Shown: positions 1 through 9,488, counted from the stretch's first letter. The stretch: 64,000 nucleotides of DNA from Streptomyces sp. SCUT-3 (GCF_014083985.1 NZ_CP046907.1:4378501-4442500), one strand, 5' to 3'. Translations and numbers: made by a program. Notes: generated by a model from the letters alone, not told the origin.

Positions 1-40
1 CCGCACGACGCGCCCGCGCCCTGCGGTTAACGTCGCTTCC

Positions 41-1315
41 ATGAACGGGATCGACGGCTACAACGACGCGGCGACCGAACGCTGGGTGCCCGAACCCGAC
101 AAACGGCCGGGCCGCACCGCCTTCCAGCGCGACCGGGCCCGCGTACTGCACTCGGCCGCGCTGCGCCGCCTGGCCGGCAAGACGCAGGTGGTCGCCCCGC
201 TGGAGACCCCGGCGCAGCTGAGCACCAGTCCGCGCACCCGGCTCACCCACTCCCTGGAGTGCGCCCAGGTCGGCCGGGAGCTGGGGGCGGCCCTGGGCTG
301 CGACCCGGACCTGGTGGAGACGGCCTGCCTGGCCCACGACCTCGGCCATCCGCCGTTCGGGCACAACGGCGAGCAGGCCCTGGACGAGGTGGCCCGGCCC
401 TGCGGCGGTTTCGAGGGCAACGCCCAGTCGCTGCGGCTGCTCACCCGCATCGAGCCGAAACGCTTCACCACGACCGCCGACGGCCGCGTCACCGGCGTGG
501 GGCTCAACCTGACCCGCGCCTCCCTGGACGCCGCCACCAAGTACCCCTGGCCCCGCGGCAAGCACCCCGAGGCGCCCGGCTCGCCGAAGTTCGGCGTCTA
601 CGAGGACGACCGCCCGGTCTTCGACTGGATGCGGGAGGGCGCCCCCGGCGACCGCCGCTGCTTCGAGGCCCAGGTCATGGACTGGTCCGACGACGTCGCC
701 TACTCGGTGCACGACCTCGAGGACGGCCTGCACGCCGGGCACCTCGACCCCAATCTCCTCCTCGCCGACCCCGAGCGCGCCGACCTGTTCGAGGTGGCGG
801 CCGCCCGCTACGCGCCCCTGGGAACGTCCGCCGGGGAACTCGCCGAAGCCCTGGACCGGCTGCTCGACCAGCCGTGGTGGCCGCACGGCTACGACGGGTC
901 CGCCGTCGCCCAGGCCAGGCTCAAGGACGCGACCAGCCAGCTGATCGGCCGGTTCTGCCTGGAGGCGGAACGGGCCACCCGGGAGGCCCACGGCCCCGGC
1001 CGCCTCACCCGCTACCGGGCGGAGCTCGTCGTGCCGCGCGCCGTCCGCCTGGAGTGCGCGGTGCTCAAGGCCGTCGCCGACCGCTACGTCATGCAGCGCG
1101 ACGAGCAGGAGGCGCTGCGCCGCCGCCAGCGGGTGGTGATCGCCGAGCTGGCCGAGGCACTGGTGCGCCGCGCCCCCGACGGCCTGGAACCGCAGTTCGG
1201 GGCGCTCCACCGGGCGGCGTCCGACGACGCGGAGCGGCTGCGGGTCGTGGTCGACCAGATCGCCTCCCTCACCGACGCCTCCGCCCTCGCCCTCCACCAC
1301 CGGCTCACGCGGTGA
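41..1315 (+). CDS. dgt: Deoxyguanosinetriphosphate triphosphohydrolase-like HD protein
   Basis: 424 aa. This HD-domain dNTPase family cleaves dGTP or related dNTPs to the nucleoside plus triphosphate in the cytoplasm. Metal ligands are visible: His70 in the TRLTHS segment, His99-Asp100 in [14 protein letters not shown], and a later Asp in [15 protein letters not shown], the usual dGTPase layout. No Shine-Dalgarno sequence precedes the ATG. Instead TAACGT at 28-33 lies 7 nt before the A of the ATG, which would place a transcript start on the start codon, so a leaderless mRNA is likely (inference). Neighbouring dnaG fits the Streptomyces arrangement in which a dGTPase sits near the primase. The family is sure; the exact nucleotide preference is not visible. 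Confidence 0.92.
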   Translation: MNGIDGYNDAATERWVPEPDKRPGRTAFQRDRARVLHSAALRRLAGKTQVVAPLETPAQLSTSPRTRLTHSLECAQVGRELGAALGCDPDLVETACLAHDLGHPPFGHNGEQALDEVARPCGGFEGNAQSLRLLTRIEPKRFTTTADGRVTGVGLNLTRASLDAATKYPWPRGKHPEAPGSPKFGVYEDDRPVFDWMREGAPGDRRCFEAQVMDWSDDVAYSVHDLEDGLHAGHLDPNLLLADPERADLFEVAAARYAPLGTSAGELAEALDRLLDQPWWPHGYDGSAVAQARLKDATSQLIGRFCLEAERATREAHGPGRLTRYRAELVVPRAVRLECAVLKAVADRYVMQRDEQEALRRRQRVVIAELAEALVRRAPDGLEPQFGALHRAASDDAERLRVVVDQIASLTDASALALHHRLTR

Positions 1316-1446
1316 CGCGGTGACGCGCCGGGGACGCCGTCTTCACCGGGAGCGCCCGGTGGGGGAGGCTCGTTGAGAACGGGGGAGGCTCGTCGAGGAC
1401 GGGAAACGTACCGAGCGGGGGCAGGAGCGACAGCAGGAGGCGTCCA

Positions 1447-2709
1447 GTGGTGGACGAACACCGCACGTTCGTGATCGTCGGAGCCGGCCTGGCGGGAGCC
1501 AGGGCCGCCGAGACCCTCCGTGCGGAGGGGTTCGGAGGCAGGGTGATCCTGGTCGGCGACGAACGCGACCGCCCGTACGAGCGGCCGCCCCTGTCCAAGG
1601 GCTTCCTGACCGGGGCCGCCGACCGTTCCTCGGTCTTCGTGCACGACCCCGCCTGGTACGCGCAGGCCGGGATCGAACTCCACCTGGGCCAGCCGGCGAC
1701 CCGCCTCGACCCCCTCTCGCGGACCGTCGTGCTCGCCGACGGCACCCCGCTGACCTACGACAGGCTGCTCCTGGCCACCGGGGCCGAGCCGCGCCGCCCG
1801 GACGTCCCCGGCACCGGCCTCGCCGGGGTCCACCGGTTGCGCAGGCTCTCCGACGCCGAGCGGCTGCGCGGTGCGCTCGCCGCGCGCGGGCAGGAGAACG
1901 GGCACCTGGTGATCGCCGGTGCGGGCTGGATCGGCCTGGAGGTCGCCGCGGCCGCCAGGGGCTACGGGGTGGAGGTGACGGTCATCGAGCCCGAACCCAC
2001 CCCGCTGCACTCCGCGCTCGGCCCCGAACTGGGCTCCCTCTTCGCCGACCTGCACCGCGAGCACGGCGTCCGGTTCCACTTCGGGGCCCGGGCCGCCGAG
2101 ATCGTCGGACACGACGGGACGGTCTGGGCCGTCCGCACCGACGACGGGGAGGAGCACCCCGCCCACGAGGTCCTCCTCGCGGTCGGGGCGGCACCGCGCA
2201 CCGCCCTGGCGGAGGCTGCCGGGCTGGCCCTGGCCGGCCGGGACGAGGGCGGCGGCATCGCCGTCGACGCGTCCCTGCGCACCTCCGACCCGTACGTCTT
2301 CGCCGTCGGCGACGTCGCTTCGGCCGAGCACCCGCTGTTCGGCCGCAGGCTGCGCACCGAGCACTGGGCCAACGCCAACGACGGAGGGCCGGCCGCCGCC
2401 CGCGCCATGCTGGGCTGGCACGTCTCCTACGATCCGGTCCCCTACTTCTTCTCCGACCAGTACGACCTCGGCATGGAGTTCTGCGGCCACGCGCCGCCCG
2501 GCGCCTACGACCAGGTGGTGTGCCGCGGGGACATGGGAAAGCGCGAGTTCATCGCCTTCTGGCTCTCGCAGGGGCGGGTGCTGGCCGGGATGAACGTCAA
2601 CGTGTGGGAGGTCAACGAGCGGATCCAGCAGCTCGTCCGCTCCGGCGCGCAGGTCGACCCCGACCGGCTCGCCGACCCGGGCGTCCCGCTCGAGTCCCTG
2701 GCCCCGTGA
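1447..2709 (+). CDS. FAD/NAD(P)H-dependent oxidoreductase (ferredoxin reductase type)
   Basis: 420 aa. It has two dinucleotide folds: an FAD-binding IVGAGLAGARAAETL near residue 9, and an NAD(P)H-binding IAGAGWIGLEVA near residue 158. The second FAD signature, FAVGDVAS, lies near residue 283. This order and length match the flavoprotein reductases that pass electrons from NAD(P)H to a 2Fe-2S ferredoxin of P450s or Rieske oxygenases. No oxygenase or ferredoxin gene is adjacent, so the partner is unknown. The GTG start at 1447 follows an AGGAGG-type site about 7 nt upstream. It lies 131 bp after dgt and is probably a separate unit. Confidence 0.88.
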   Translation: MVDEHRTFVIVGAGLAGARAAETLRAEGFGGRVILVGDERDRPYERPPLSKGFLTGAADRSSVFVHDPAWYAQAGIELHLGQPATRLDPLSRTVVLADGTPLTYDRLLLATGAEPRRPDVPGTGLAGVHRLRRLSDAERLRGALAARGQENGHLVIAGAGWIGLEVAAAARGYGVEVTVIEPEPTPLHSALGPELGSLFADLHREHGVRFHFGARAAEIVGHDGTVWAVRTDDGEEHPAHEVLLAVGAAPRTALAEAAGLALAGRDEGGGIAVDASLRTSDPYVFAVGDVASAEHPLFGRRLRTEHWANANDGGPAAARAMLGWHVSYDPVPYFFSDQYDLGMEFCGHAPPGAYDQVVCRGDMGKREFIAFWLSQGRVLAGMNVNVWEVNERIQQLVRSGAQVDPDRLADPGVPLESLAP

Positions 2710-2801
2710 CCGGGGCCCGTGACCGGGGGCCCGTGACCGGGCGGGTCCGCGAGGCCGGGCGCATGGGCGTTCCGGTCCGGCCCGGGCCGTAGACTCGCAG
2801 C

Positions 2802-4763
2802 GTGGCCGGGAAGATCAGGGAAGAGGACATCAAGGCGGTGCGGGACGCGGTCCCCATCGACTCCGTCGTCTCCGAGTACCTCCAGCTGCGCAACGCCGGC
2901 GGCGGCAACCTCAAGGGCCTGTGCCCCTTCCACGACGAGAAGAGCCCCTCCTTCCAGGTCAGCCCCAGCAAGGGCCTGTACCACTGCTTCGGCTGCGGCG
3001 AGGGCGGCGACACCATCGCCTTCGTCATGAAGCTGGAGCACCTCTCCTTCGCCGAGACGGTCGAACGCCTGGCCGCGCAGGCCGGCATCACCCTGCGCTA
3101 CGAGGAGAGCGGCGGCGGCTACACCCCCGGCCACCGGAAGGGGGAGCGCACCCGGCTCGTCGAGGCCCACCAGGCCGCCGCGCAGTTCTACCTGGAGCAG
3201 CTCGACGGCGCGGAGGCCGAGATCGGCCGCCGCTTCCTCGCCGAGCGCGGCTTCGACCAGGCCACCGCCCGGCACTTCGAGGTCGGCTACGCCCCGGCCG
3301 GCTGGGACCACCTGGTGCGCTTCCTGCGCGGCCGCGGCTTCACCGACAAGGAGCTGGTCGTCTCCGGCCTCGCCCAGGAGTCCCGGCGCGGCAGCCCCAT
3401 CGACCGCTTCCGCGGACGCCTGATGTGGCCGATCAAGGACATCACCGGCGAGGTCGTCGGCTTCGGCGCGCGCAGGCTGCGCGAGGACGACCAGGGGCCG
3501 AAGTACCTCAACACCCCCGAGACGCCGATCTTCAAGAAGTCCCAGCACCTGTACGGCATCAACCTGGCCAAGCGCGACATCGCCAAGTCGCTGCGGGTGG
3601 TCGTCGTCGAGGGCTACACCGACGTGATGGCCTGCCACGCCGCCGGCGTCACCACCGCCGTCGCCACCTGCGGGACGTCCTTCGGCGACGACCACATCAA
3701 GGTCCTGCGCCGGCTGCTGATGGACACCTCCGAGCTCAAGGGCGAGGTGATCTTCACCTTCGACGGCGACGCCGCGGGCCAGAAGGCCGCCACCCGCGCC
3801 TACGAGGACGCCGACAAGTTCGCCGCCCAGTCCTACATCGCCGTCGCCCCCGACGGCATGGACCCGTGCGAACTGCGGCTCTCCCAGGGCGACTCGGCGG
3901 TGCGGGCCCTGGTCGACGGCCGGGTCCCGCTGGTGGAGTTCGCCCTGCGCAGCAAGATCGCCGGCTACGACCTGGACAACGCCGCCGGCCGCGCCTCCGC
4001 CTTCGACGCCGCGGCGCCGCTGCTGGCCCGCTTCACCAACCAGACCCAGCGCCACACCTGGGCCGTCGAACTCGGCGCCATGCTCGGCTACATGGACGAG
4101 CGGTGGGTCACCCGCCGCGTCGACCAGTTCGCCCGCTGGGAGCGCGAGCGGCGGCAGCAGCCGGACGGCGGCCGGCGCGGCGGGCCCCGGCAGCACGGCG
4201 GAGCGCCCGGGCCCGGCGGACCCGCCGGGCCGCCCGGACCCGGCGCCGTGCCCGCCGCCCCGCGCGGCCCCCGCGGCCCGCGCCTGGACCTGCGCAACCC
4301 CGCGCACCAGACCGAGCGCGAACTGCTCAAGCTCGCCCTGCAGTTCCCCGAGCTGGTCTCCCCGGCCTTCGACGCCTACGGCGAGGACGAGTTCACCGCC
4401 GCGCCCTACGCCGCGGTGCGCCGCATCATCGCCGACGCCGGGGGGGCGGAGTCCGCCCCGGCGGGCGACTACCTGGCACGCGTCTCCGAGGCCGCGCCCG
4501 ACGAGGCGGCACGCACCCTGATCCGCGAGCTCGCCGTCGAACCGCTGCGCACCCGCCGCCCGGTGGACGAGCTGTACGCCGGGGCCCAGTTGGTCCAGGT
4601 GCGCAGCCGGGCCGTCGCCCGCCGCATCGCGGAGGTCAACTCCCAGTTGCGCCGCCTGGGTTCGCACGGCGACCCCGAGCAGGTGGCGGCCCTGCAGGGC
4701 GAGCTGTGGGCACTGGAGCAGTACGGCCGGGCGCTGCGCGAACAGGGCGCCGCGGCCCTCTGA
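2802..4763 (+). CDS. dnaG: DNA primase
   Basis: 653 aa, slightly longer than usual because of a Gly/Pro-rich linker near residues 450-485. The enzyme makes the RNA primers for replication and works with the DnaB helicase. The N-terminal zinc-binding domain shows the CHC2 pattern: CPFH near residue 41 and HCFGC near residue 63. The catalytic core follows, with the TOPRIM acidic motifs [10 protein letters not shown] and TFDGDAAG near residues 266-330. The C-terminal part, about 490-653, is the helicase-binding domain. TAGACT at 2790-2795 ends 6 nt before the GTG start, so leaderless expression is possible. The sigma factor gene follows, an arrangement reminiscent of the macromolecular synthesis operon. 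Confidence 0.96.
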   Translation: MAGKIREEDIKAVRDAVPIDSVVSEYLQLRNAGGGNLKGLCPFHDEKSPSFQVSPSKGLYHCFGCGEGGDTIAFVMKLEHLSFAETVERLAAQAGITLRYEESGGGYTPGHRKGERTRLVEAHQAAAQFYLEQLDGAEAEIGRRFLAERGFDQATARHFEVGYAPAGWDHLVRFLRGRGFTDKELVVSGLAQESRRGSPIDRFRGRLMWPIKDITGEVVGFGARRLREDDQGPKYLNTPETPIFKKSQHLYGINLAKRDIAKSLRVVVVEGYTDVMACHAAGVTTAVATCGTSFGDDHIKVLRRLLMDTSELKGEVIFTFDGDAAGQKAATRAYEDADKFAAQSYIAVAPDGMDPCELRLSQGDSAVRALVDGRVPLVEFALRSKIAGYDLDNAAGRASAFDAAAPLLARFTNQTQRHTWAVELGAMLGYMDERWVTRRVDQFARWERERRQQPDGGRRGGPRQHGGAPGPGGPAGPPGPGAVPAAPRGPRGPRLDLRNPAHQTERELLKLALQFPELVSPAFDAYGEDEFTAAPYAAVRRIIADAGGAESAPAGDYLARVSEAAPDEAARTLIRELAVEPLRTRRPVDELYAGAQLVQVRSRAVARRIAEVNSQLRRLGSHGDPEQVAALQGELWALEQYGRALREQGAAAL

Positions 4764-5121
4764 CCGGTCCCGTCGGCGGCCCGGGGCCCACGGCTGCCCG
4801 GGGCCCGCGGCGGCGCCGGCTCCGCGGCCCGGCCCTCCCGCGGCGGCCGGGCGTTGCGCCGGAAGGCGGCCGGGAACCGCCAGAAAGTGGCCGCACGCCT
4901 CTCGTGGACGGAGTGTGTCGTACCCCACACTGGGGGCGGTACCTGAGTCCTCGGAGCGCGGAGTCCCACGAACCCCCGCAGGCTCGCGGGCGGCACACCG
5001 GACGGAGGTACGGCCCGGTCGCGCCCGTTCCCGCCGCGGCGCACCCCGTGCCGGCCCCGCCGGTGCCGCCGGTACGCCTCCCGCTCCTGCCGCGAACGCG
5101 CTCACCGTGGAGGTCGTGTCC
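4764..5121. other. Intergenic region dnaG to sigma factor
   Basis: 358 bases without a gene. The first 100 bases hold two copies of a GCCCGGGGCCC element (about 4780 and 4798) able to form a dnaG terminator. An inverted repeat AGTGTG/CACACT sits at 4912-4931 with an 8-base spacer and could be a promoter or operator for the sigma gene. The reading frame of the sigma gene stays open upstream to 4915, but that stretch is Arg/Pro-rich and unlike sigma factors, so I treat it as untranslated. Confidence 0.45.
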
Positions 5122-6162
5122 GTGCAGACCCTCGTCAAGGAGCCCGCGGCCCCCGCCGGGGCCGTCCCCGCAGCGCCGCGCAACCCGGCCGGTGCCGCGC
5201 CCGCCCACCGCCCCCGGGGCCGGCAGGAGCCCGCCGTCCCCGACGCCTCCTCCGACCTGTTCCGCCAGTACCTGCGCGAGATCGGCCGCATCCCCCTGCT
5301 GAGCGCGGAGGAGGAGGTCGAACTGGCCCGCAGGGTCGAGGCGGGGCTGCTCGCGGAGGAGAAGCTCACCACTCTTGCGGACCCCGCCCGTGCCGACTTT
5401 GAACTCGTCCGCGACCTGGACCGGCTGGTCGTCCTCGGCCGGGCCGCCAAGCACCGCCTGATCGAGGCGAACCTGCGGCTGGTCGTCTCCGTCGCCAAGC
5501 GGTACGTCGGCCACGGGCTCGCCATGCCGGACCTCGTCCAGGAGGGCAACATCGGCCTGATGCGGGCGGTCGAGAAGTTCGACTACGCCCGCGGCTTCAA
5601 GTTCTCCACCTACGCCACCTGGTGGATCCGCCAGTCGGTGAGCCGGGCCCTGGCCGACCAGGCCCGCACCATCCGGGTGCCGATCCACGTCGTGGAGCTG
5701 ATCAACCGGGTCGTGCGCCTCCGGCGGACCGTCCTGCAGGAGCACGGCCGCGAGCCGTCCGCCGCCGAGCTCGGCGTGCTGCTGGACCTGCCCGAGAGCC
5801 GCGTCCGCGAGCTCCTGCGCCTGGCCCAGGACCCGGTCTCCCTCCAGGCGCCCGTGGGCGAGACGGAGGACGTGGCGTTCGGCGACCTCATCGAGGACTC
5901 GGACGCCGTCTCCCCGGCGGATTCCGCGGCCTTCCTGCTCCTGCGCGAGCACCTGGAGGCCGTCCTGTCCACCCTCGGCGAGCGGGAGCGCAAGGTCGTC
6001 CAGCTGCGCTACGGGCTCGTCGACGGGCGCTCCCGGACCCTGGAGGAGATCGGGCAGGTCTTCGGCGTCACCCGGGAACGCATACGGCAGATCGAGTTCA
6101 GGAGCCTGAGCAGGCTGCGCGAGCACACCTTCGCCGCACAGCTCCGCTGCTACCTCGACTGA
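5122..6162 (+). CDS. hrdA: Principal-family (sigma-70 group 2) sigma factor, HrdA-like
   Basis: About 346 aa. It directs RNA polymerase to promoters. Region 1.2 ([16 protein letters not shown]), region 2.1-2.4 ([18 protein letters not shown]), region 3, and the region 4.2 helix-turn-helix ([11 protein letters not shown]) are all present. There is no long region 1.1, so it is a group 2 factor rather than HrdB. The wording (AEEKL after region 1.2, [19 protein letters not shown]) matches my memory of Streptomyces HrdA, which also lies beside dnaG. The GTG at 5122 is chosen because GGAGG at 5109-5113 precedes it by 8 bases. GTG 5116 and 5107 are alternatives. Confidence 0.87.
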   Translation: MQTLVKEPAAPAGAVPAAPRNPAGAAPAHRPRGRQEPAVPDASSDLFRQYLREIGRIPLLSAEEEVELARRVEAGLLAEEKLTTLADPARADFELVRDLDRLVVLGRAAKHRLIEANLRLVVSVAKRYVGHGLAMPDLVQEGNIGLMRAVEKFDYARGFKFSTYATWWIRQSVSRALADQARTIRVPIHVVELINRVVRLRRTVLQEHGREPSAAELGVLLDLPESRVRELLRLAQDPVSLQAPVGETEDVAFGDLIEDSDAVSPADSAAFLLLREHLEAVLSTLGERERKVVQLRYGLVDGRSRTLEEIGQVFGVTRERIRQIEFRSLSRLREHTFAAQLRCYLD

Positions 6163-6277
6163 TCCGCGGCGCGGCCCCCCGGGCCTTCGGGAACGGGCCG
6201 CGGGCGCGGTCCGCGGCCCGGCCGGCCGCCCACCCGCTCATCAGGCCACCTGCTCGCCTGGTCACCTGGTCATCCGC

Positions 6278-7738
6278 TCACCCGGTCCCGAACGCCCCCG
6301 GGTGGGTCTGGTCCCGGATCGCCGCGTACTGCTGCCGCACCGCCTGACCGATCGCCAGTTCCTCGCCCGGCTCCAGCAGCTGCACCGCCGACGACCGCCA
6401 CTGCGGGGGCTCGGCCCCGCCCGACAGGGCCCACGCGGCCTGCCGCGCGGCGCCCAGTGCCGTGTAGTCGGCCGGCTGCGGCAGCGCCACGGGGGCGCCG
6501 AGGAGGACGGGGGCCATGGCCCGCACCGCGGGCAGTTCGGCGGCCTGCCCCAGCAGGAACACCCGGCGGACCTGCACGCCGCGCCCGCGCAGCACGTCGA
6601 GGGCGTCGGCCAGCCCGCACAGCATCCCCTCGAAGGCGGCCCGGGCGAGGTGCTCGCGCTTCATGCTCTCGCGCCGCAGCCCGGCCAGGGTGCCCGCGGT
6701 GTGCGGCAGCTGCGGTGTGCGTTCGCCCTCCAGGTAGGGCAGCAGGACGAGGCCGTACGAGCCCGGGGTCGACTGCAGGGCGGCCTCGGACAGGCCCGCC
6801 AGGTCCGTCCCCAGCAGGTCGGCGGTGGCGCGCAGCACCCTGGTGGCGTTGAGGGTGTGCACCACCGGCATGTGATGGCCGGTGGCGTCGGCGAACGAGG
6901 TGATCATGCCGCCGGGGTCGGTCAGCGCCTCGCCGTGCACGGCGAAGACCGTGCCCGAGGCGCCCAGCGACACCACCGCGTCGCCGATGCCCAGGTGGAG
7001 CCCCAGGGCCGCGGCCATGTTGTCGCCGGTCCCGGCGGAGATCAGCAGGCCCTCCGGGGTGCGGCCGGCCGGTTCGGCGGGCCCGAGGACGTCCGGCAGC
7101 GAGACCCGGTGGCCGAGGGCGAGCTCGACCAGGTCGTGCCGGTACTGCTCCGCGGCCGCCGACCAGTAGCCGGTCCCGGAGGCGTCGCCCCGGTCGGTGG
7201 TGCGGCGCGCGGGGCGCCCCATCAGCTGCCACACCAGCCAGTCGTGCGGGAGCAGCACCTCTGCCGTGCGGCCCGCGGCGGCCGGGTCGTTCTGCGCCAT
7301 CCAGCGCAGCTTGGAGACCGTGTGGGCGGCCTGCGGGACGGCGCCCACCGCCCGGGCCCAGGCCCCCGGGCCGCCGAGGGCCTCGGTGAGGTCGGCCGCC
7401 GCCCCGGTGGACCGCTTGTCGTTCCACAGCATCGCCGGGCGGACGGGGACGCCCTCCGCGTCCTGGGCGATCATGCCGTGCTGCTGGGCGGCGACGCCGA
7501 TCGCCTCGACGCCCTCGAGCAGGCCCCCGGCGGCCGCCTCGCCGAGCGAGTACAGCCAGGCCTGCGGGTCCGTCTCGGAGCGGCCGACGGCGGGCCCGGC
7601 CGGTTCGCCGGGCGCGGGCCGCAGCGGGAGTTCGGGGTGCGGGGCGTGACCCTCGCGGATCACCGCACCTGTGTCGGCGTCGCAGACGACGATCTTCGTG
7701 AACTGCGACGAGCTGTCGATTCCGGCGACTGTCCCCAT
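6278..7738 (-). CDS. xylB: Xylulokinase (FGGY carbohydrate kinase)
   Basis: 486 aa, the usual length. It phosphorylates D-xylulose at C5 with ATP to feed the pentose phosphate pathway. The N-terminal phosphate-binding motif GIDSSSQFTK is near residue 6. AAQQHGMI and LWNDKR carry the substrate-binding residues typical of XylB, and SLGASGTVFAV is in the second actin-like domain. No xylA isomerase or sugar transporter is adjacent, so the gene stands alone. The ATG at 7738 starts right at the family-conserved N-terminus. A less specific FGGY kinase cannot be excluded, but xylulose is the best fit. Confidence 0.88.
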   Translation of the reverse strand: MGTVAGIDSSSQFTKIVVCDADTGAVIREGHAPHPELPLRPAPGEPAGPAVGRSETDPQAWLYSLGEAAAGGLLEGVEAIGVAAQQHGMIAQDAEGVPVRPAMLWNDKRSTGAAADLTEALGGPGAWARAVGAVPQAAHTVSKLRWMAQNDPAAAGRTAEVLLPHDWLVWQLMGRPARRTTDRGDASGTGYWSAAAEQYRHDLVELALGHRVSLPDVLGPAEPAGRTPEGLLISAGTGDNMAAALGLHLGIGDAVVSLGASGTVFAVHGEALTDPGGMITSFADATGHHMPVVHTLNATRVLRATADLLGTDLAGLSEAALQSTPGSYGLVLLPYLEGERTPQLPHTAGTLAGLRRESMKREHLARAAFEGMLCGLADALDVLRGRGVQVRRVFLLGQAAELPAVRAMAPVLLGAPVALPQPADYTALGAARQAAWALSGGAEPPQWRSSAVQLLEPGEELAIGQAVRQQYAAIRDQTHPGAFGTG

Positions 7739-7808
7739 GGATGCAGATCATGCCGCATCCGGCGGGCGGGGGTCCCGCAGGACCCGTACCCGCCGGACGG
7801 CGGTCCGG

Positions 7809-8141
7809 TCAGGGCGTGCCGGTGCCGGTGCTCGTGCCCGCGCCGTTCCCGGTCCCGGTTCCCCAGTCGTCGTGCGGGGCAGCCTTGTCCCGCAGCGCGC
7901 GCACCTTGTCGGTGACCGCTCCGGGAAGGCGGTTCCCGGCCCGGTCGACCACCGTGTCGGCAGCCTTCACCGCGGCGGCCCGGCTGTTGTCCGCGGCGCT
8001 GTGGGCCGCGTTCTGCACGGCGGGGTTGCCGGCCACCCGTTGTGCGAGCTTGCAGAGCTTGTCGTACTGTTCCCGGCCTGCACGCGTGCCGAACACGTAG
8101 CCGACCGCAGCTCCGGCGACGAACATGAGCCGCTTGGCCAT
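7809..8141 (-). CDS. YtxH-like small membrane protein
   Basis: 110 aa. The N-terminus MAKRLMFVAGAAVGYVFGTRAG is a short glycine-rich membrane segment followed by RAG, the hallmark of YtxH-domain proteins. The rest is an amphipathic Ala-rich helix and a Gly/Thr-rich tail. In Streptomyces such proteins are abundant and of unknown role. The start at 8141 is preceded by a GGGAAAGGGTGG-type ribosome site. The ORF stays open upstream, but that part is Arg/Pro/Gly-rich and unlikely to be coding. It lies 70 bp upstream of xylB on the same strand, so weak co-transcription is possible. Confidence 0.72.
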   Translation of the reverse strand: MAKRLMFVAGAAVGYVFGTRAGREQYDKLCKLAQRVAGNPAVQNAAHSAADNSRAAAVKAADTVVDRAGNRLPGAVTDKVRALRDKAAPHDDWGTGTGNGAGTSTGTGTP

Positions 8142-8304
8142 GGCTCCACCCTTTCCCTCGCGACGTCCACGGGCCGGCGGGGGCGGCCCCGCCGGCGGTC
8201 CGTACTGCGGTTCGCGCCTACCCGTGCGCCCCGGCGGCGAACCCTGCGGCCCCCGCGACGCCGCGCGACGCCCCGGAAGGCCCGCGACGCCCCGGGAGAA
8301 CCGG

Positions 8305-8336
8305 TTGGCGGAGCACCCCCCTGCTTGCGCTAATGT
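8305..8336 (+). promoter_or_regulatory. Candidate promoter of the tRNA-Asn pair
   Basis: TAATGT at 8331-8336 is a good -10 element 58 bases before the first tRNA-Asn. The nearest -35-like sequence is TTGGCG at 8305-8310, with a long 20-base gap, so only the -10 is persuasive. Confidence 0.35.
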
Positions 8337-8394
8337 ATGTGTCGCAGCGAGCGCACACCGCCCCAATGCCGGGACCGGGTGCACTCCGAAGCAT

Positions 8395-8467
8395 TCCTGC
8401 GTAGCTCAATTGGCAGAGCAGCCGGCTGTTAACCGGCAGGTTACTGGTTCGAGTCCAGTCGCAGGAG
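8395..8467 (+). tRNA. tRNA-Asn (GTT), copy 1
   Basis: 73 nt. Acceptor arms TCCTGCG (8395-8401) and CGCAGGA (8460-8466) pair fully, with G8467 as discriminator. The D-arm TAGCTCAATTGGCAGAGCA is canonical. The anticodon loop is CTGTTAA with anticodon GTT, and the T-loop is GGTTCGAGTCC. CCA is not encoded. The 58 nt between the acceptor arms are identical to copy 2. Confidence 0.96.
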
Positions 8468-8472
8468 CTCGG

Positions 8473-8545
8473 TCCCCTGTAGCTCAATTGGCAGAGCAGC
8501 CGGCTGTTAACCGGCAGGTTACTGGTTCGAGTCCAGTCGGGGGAG
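8473..8545 (+). tRNA. tRNA-Asn (GTT), copy 2
   Basis: 73 nt plus an encoded CCA at 8546-8548. Acceptor arms are TCCCCTG (8473-8479) and CGGGGGA (8538-8544) with one T-G pair, and the anticodon is GTT. Only 5 bases separate it from copy 1, so both must come from one transcript. The body is identical to copy 1 while the acceptor stem differs. Confidence 0.96.
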
Positions 8546-8555
8546 CCATACGGAG

Positions 8556-8577
8556 GAGGACCCCCGCGGGGGTCCTC
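8556..8577 (+). terminator. Rho-independent terminator after the tRNA-Asn pair
   Basis: GAGGACCCCCG (8556-8566) is followed directly by its complement CGGGGGTCCTC (8567-8577) and then TTTC. The stem is G+C-rich with a short T run, placed right behind the second tRNA. Confidence 0.85.
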
Positions 8578-8715
8578 TTTCGCGTGCGCCCCGTTCCCCG
8601 CGCGGGGTGTCGGGAGCTTTCCCGGGGGTACGTTCGGACCCGCGGGCACGGCAGATCGTATGAGCGGCTATGCTGCGGCAAGCAGTGCGTTCGACGAAGC
8701 CTGACGTGCTGTTAC

Positions 8716-8789
8716 GGGGCGGTAGCTCAGCCGGTTAGAGCAGCGGACTCATAATCCGTCGGTCGTGGGTTCGAGTCCCACCCGCCCCA
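8716..8789 (+). tRNA. tRNA with CAT anticodon (Met elongator or Ile2)
   Basis: 74 nt plus an encoded CCA at 8790-8792. Acceptor arms GGGGCGG (8716-8722) and CCGCCCC (8782-8788) pair perfectly, with A8789 as discriminator. The anticodon loop is CTCATAA with anticodon CAT, and the T-arm GTGGGTTCGAGTCCCAC is perfect. Initiator features are absent: the first acceptor base is paired, and no run of three G-C pairs adjoins the anticodon loop. It is therefore elongator Met or the lysidine-modified Ile2, which I cannot separate by eye. TATGCT at 8669-8674 may be its -10. Confidence 0.92.
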
Positions 8790-8803
8790 CCAGTCCCCCG
8801 GAC

Positions 8804-8831
8804 CGCTGCCGGGGCATTCGCCCCGACAGCG
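8804..8831 (+). terminator. Hairpin terminator after the CAT tRNA
   Basis: 12-base arms CGCTGCCGGGGC and GCCCCGACAGCG pair with one C-A mismatch around an ATTC loop, 15 bases after the tRNA. There is no T run, which is usual in this G+C range. Confidence 0.6.
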
Positions 8832-8954
8832 ACAACGAGGGGACCCGGCGCGGGTCACGCATCCCCTCCGAACCTCCCCGCGCCTCCCTTGCGCCGACGG
8901 GCTCTCCCGGTCGCGGTGCGTGCGCGCCGGCCGTTCCCGGCCCCGCCGGGCGGT

Positions 8955-9445
8955 TCAGCAGTTGTAGGAGTGCAGAACGCGGTCGAATCGCCCGGCGAGC
9001 AGGTCCTGGCGGTTGCTGATCCAGCCCAGCTCACCGTCGCCCTGGTCGCCGGGTCCCGGGATCTGCCATTCGAGGATGTCCCACCTCGAGGCGCACTCCA
9101 GAACCAGCGACCAGCGTCTCGCCCTGGAACACCACGTCGACGAGGGCGTGCCCCCGGGAGGAGCCGAACAGGGAGACGTACGCCCCGACGGTGAGCCTCC
9201 CCTGGGGGATGTCCCGCGGGTCCGCCACCCCGAAGTCCAGGGTCACGCTCCCGCCCGCGACCACTCCTGTGCGGTTCCCGGAGAACAGGCACAGGTGGTG
9301 CCTGACGTCCGTCCCGGAAACCCGTCCCGGAAACCCGTACCGGGTCGACGGAGAAATCGGCGGAGAGACCCGGGGAGCCCACGCTCGCACACGTCCTGAC
9401 GGTTGGTCGGAAAACCCGCGCCGAGGGATTGACGCCGGTGATCAC
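8955..9445 (-). pseudogene. Unrecognised gene disrupted by two tandem-duplication frameshifts
   Basis: No single frame covers this gene, but three fragments join smoothly. The first frame reads to SVDPVRVSGT. It is displaced by a perfect 13-bp tandem duplication at 9309-9334. The second frame (DVRHHLCLFSGNRTGVVAGG onwards) runs to VDVVFQGETLV and is displaced by a perfect 7-bp tandem duplication at 9103-9116. The third frame (LECASRWDILEWQIPGPG onwards) ends RVLHSYNC and a TGA at 8955-8957. Removing one copy of each repeat gives one continuous protein of about 157 aa from the GTG at 9445. The restored product has no signal peptide that I can see, and I do not recognise its family. The true start is uncertain. 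Confidence 0.7.
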
Positions 9446-9488
9446 GCGCCCCAGGGCGCCGGTCCGACAACCGGGGAGGCACCCGGGA

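Noticed and set aside
2505-5552. 1015-residue open frame on the reverse strand over dnaG and the sigma gene
   Set aside because: Its residues are Gly/Ala/Arg/Val-rich without motifs, and the forward genes are unmistakable. Long antisense open frames are expected at this G+C content.
8395-8792. tRNA genes as an integration site with a nearby mobile element
   Set aside because: No integrase, partial tRNA copy or foreign gene block was found beside the tRNAs; the neighbouring broken gene is explained by tandem duplications.
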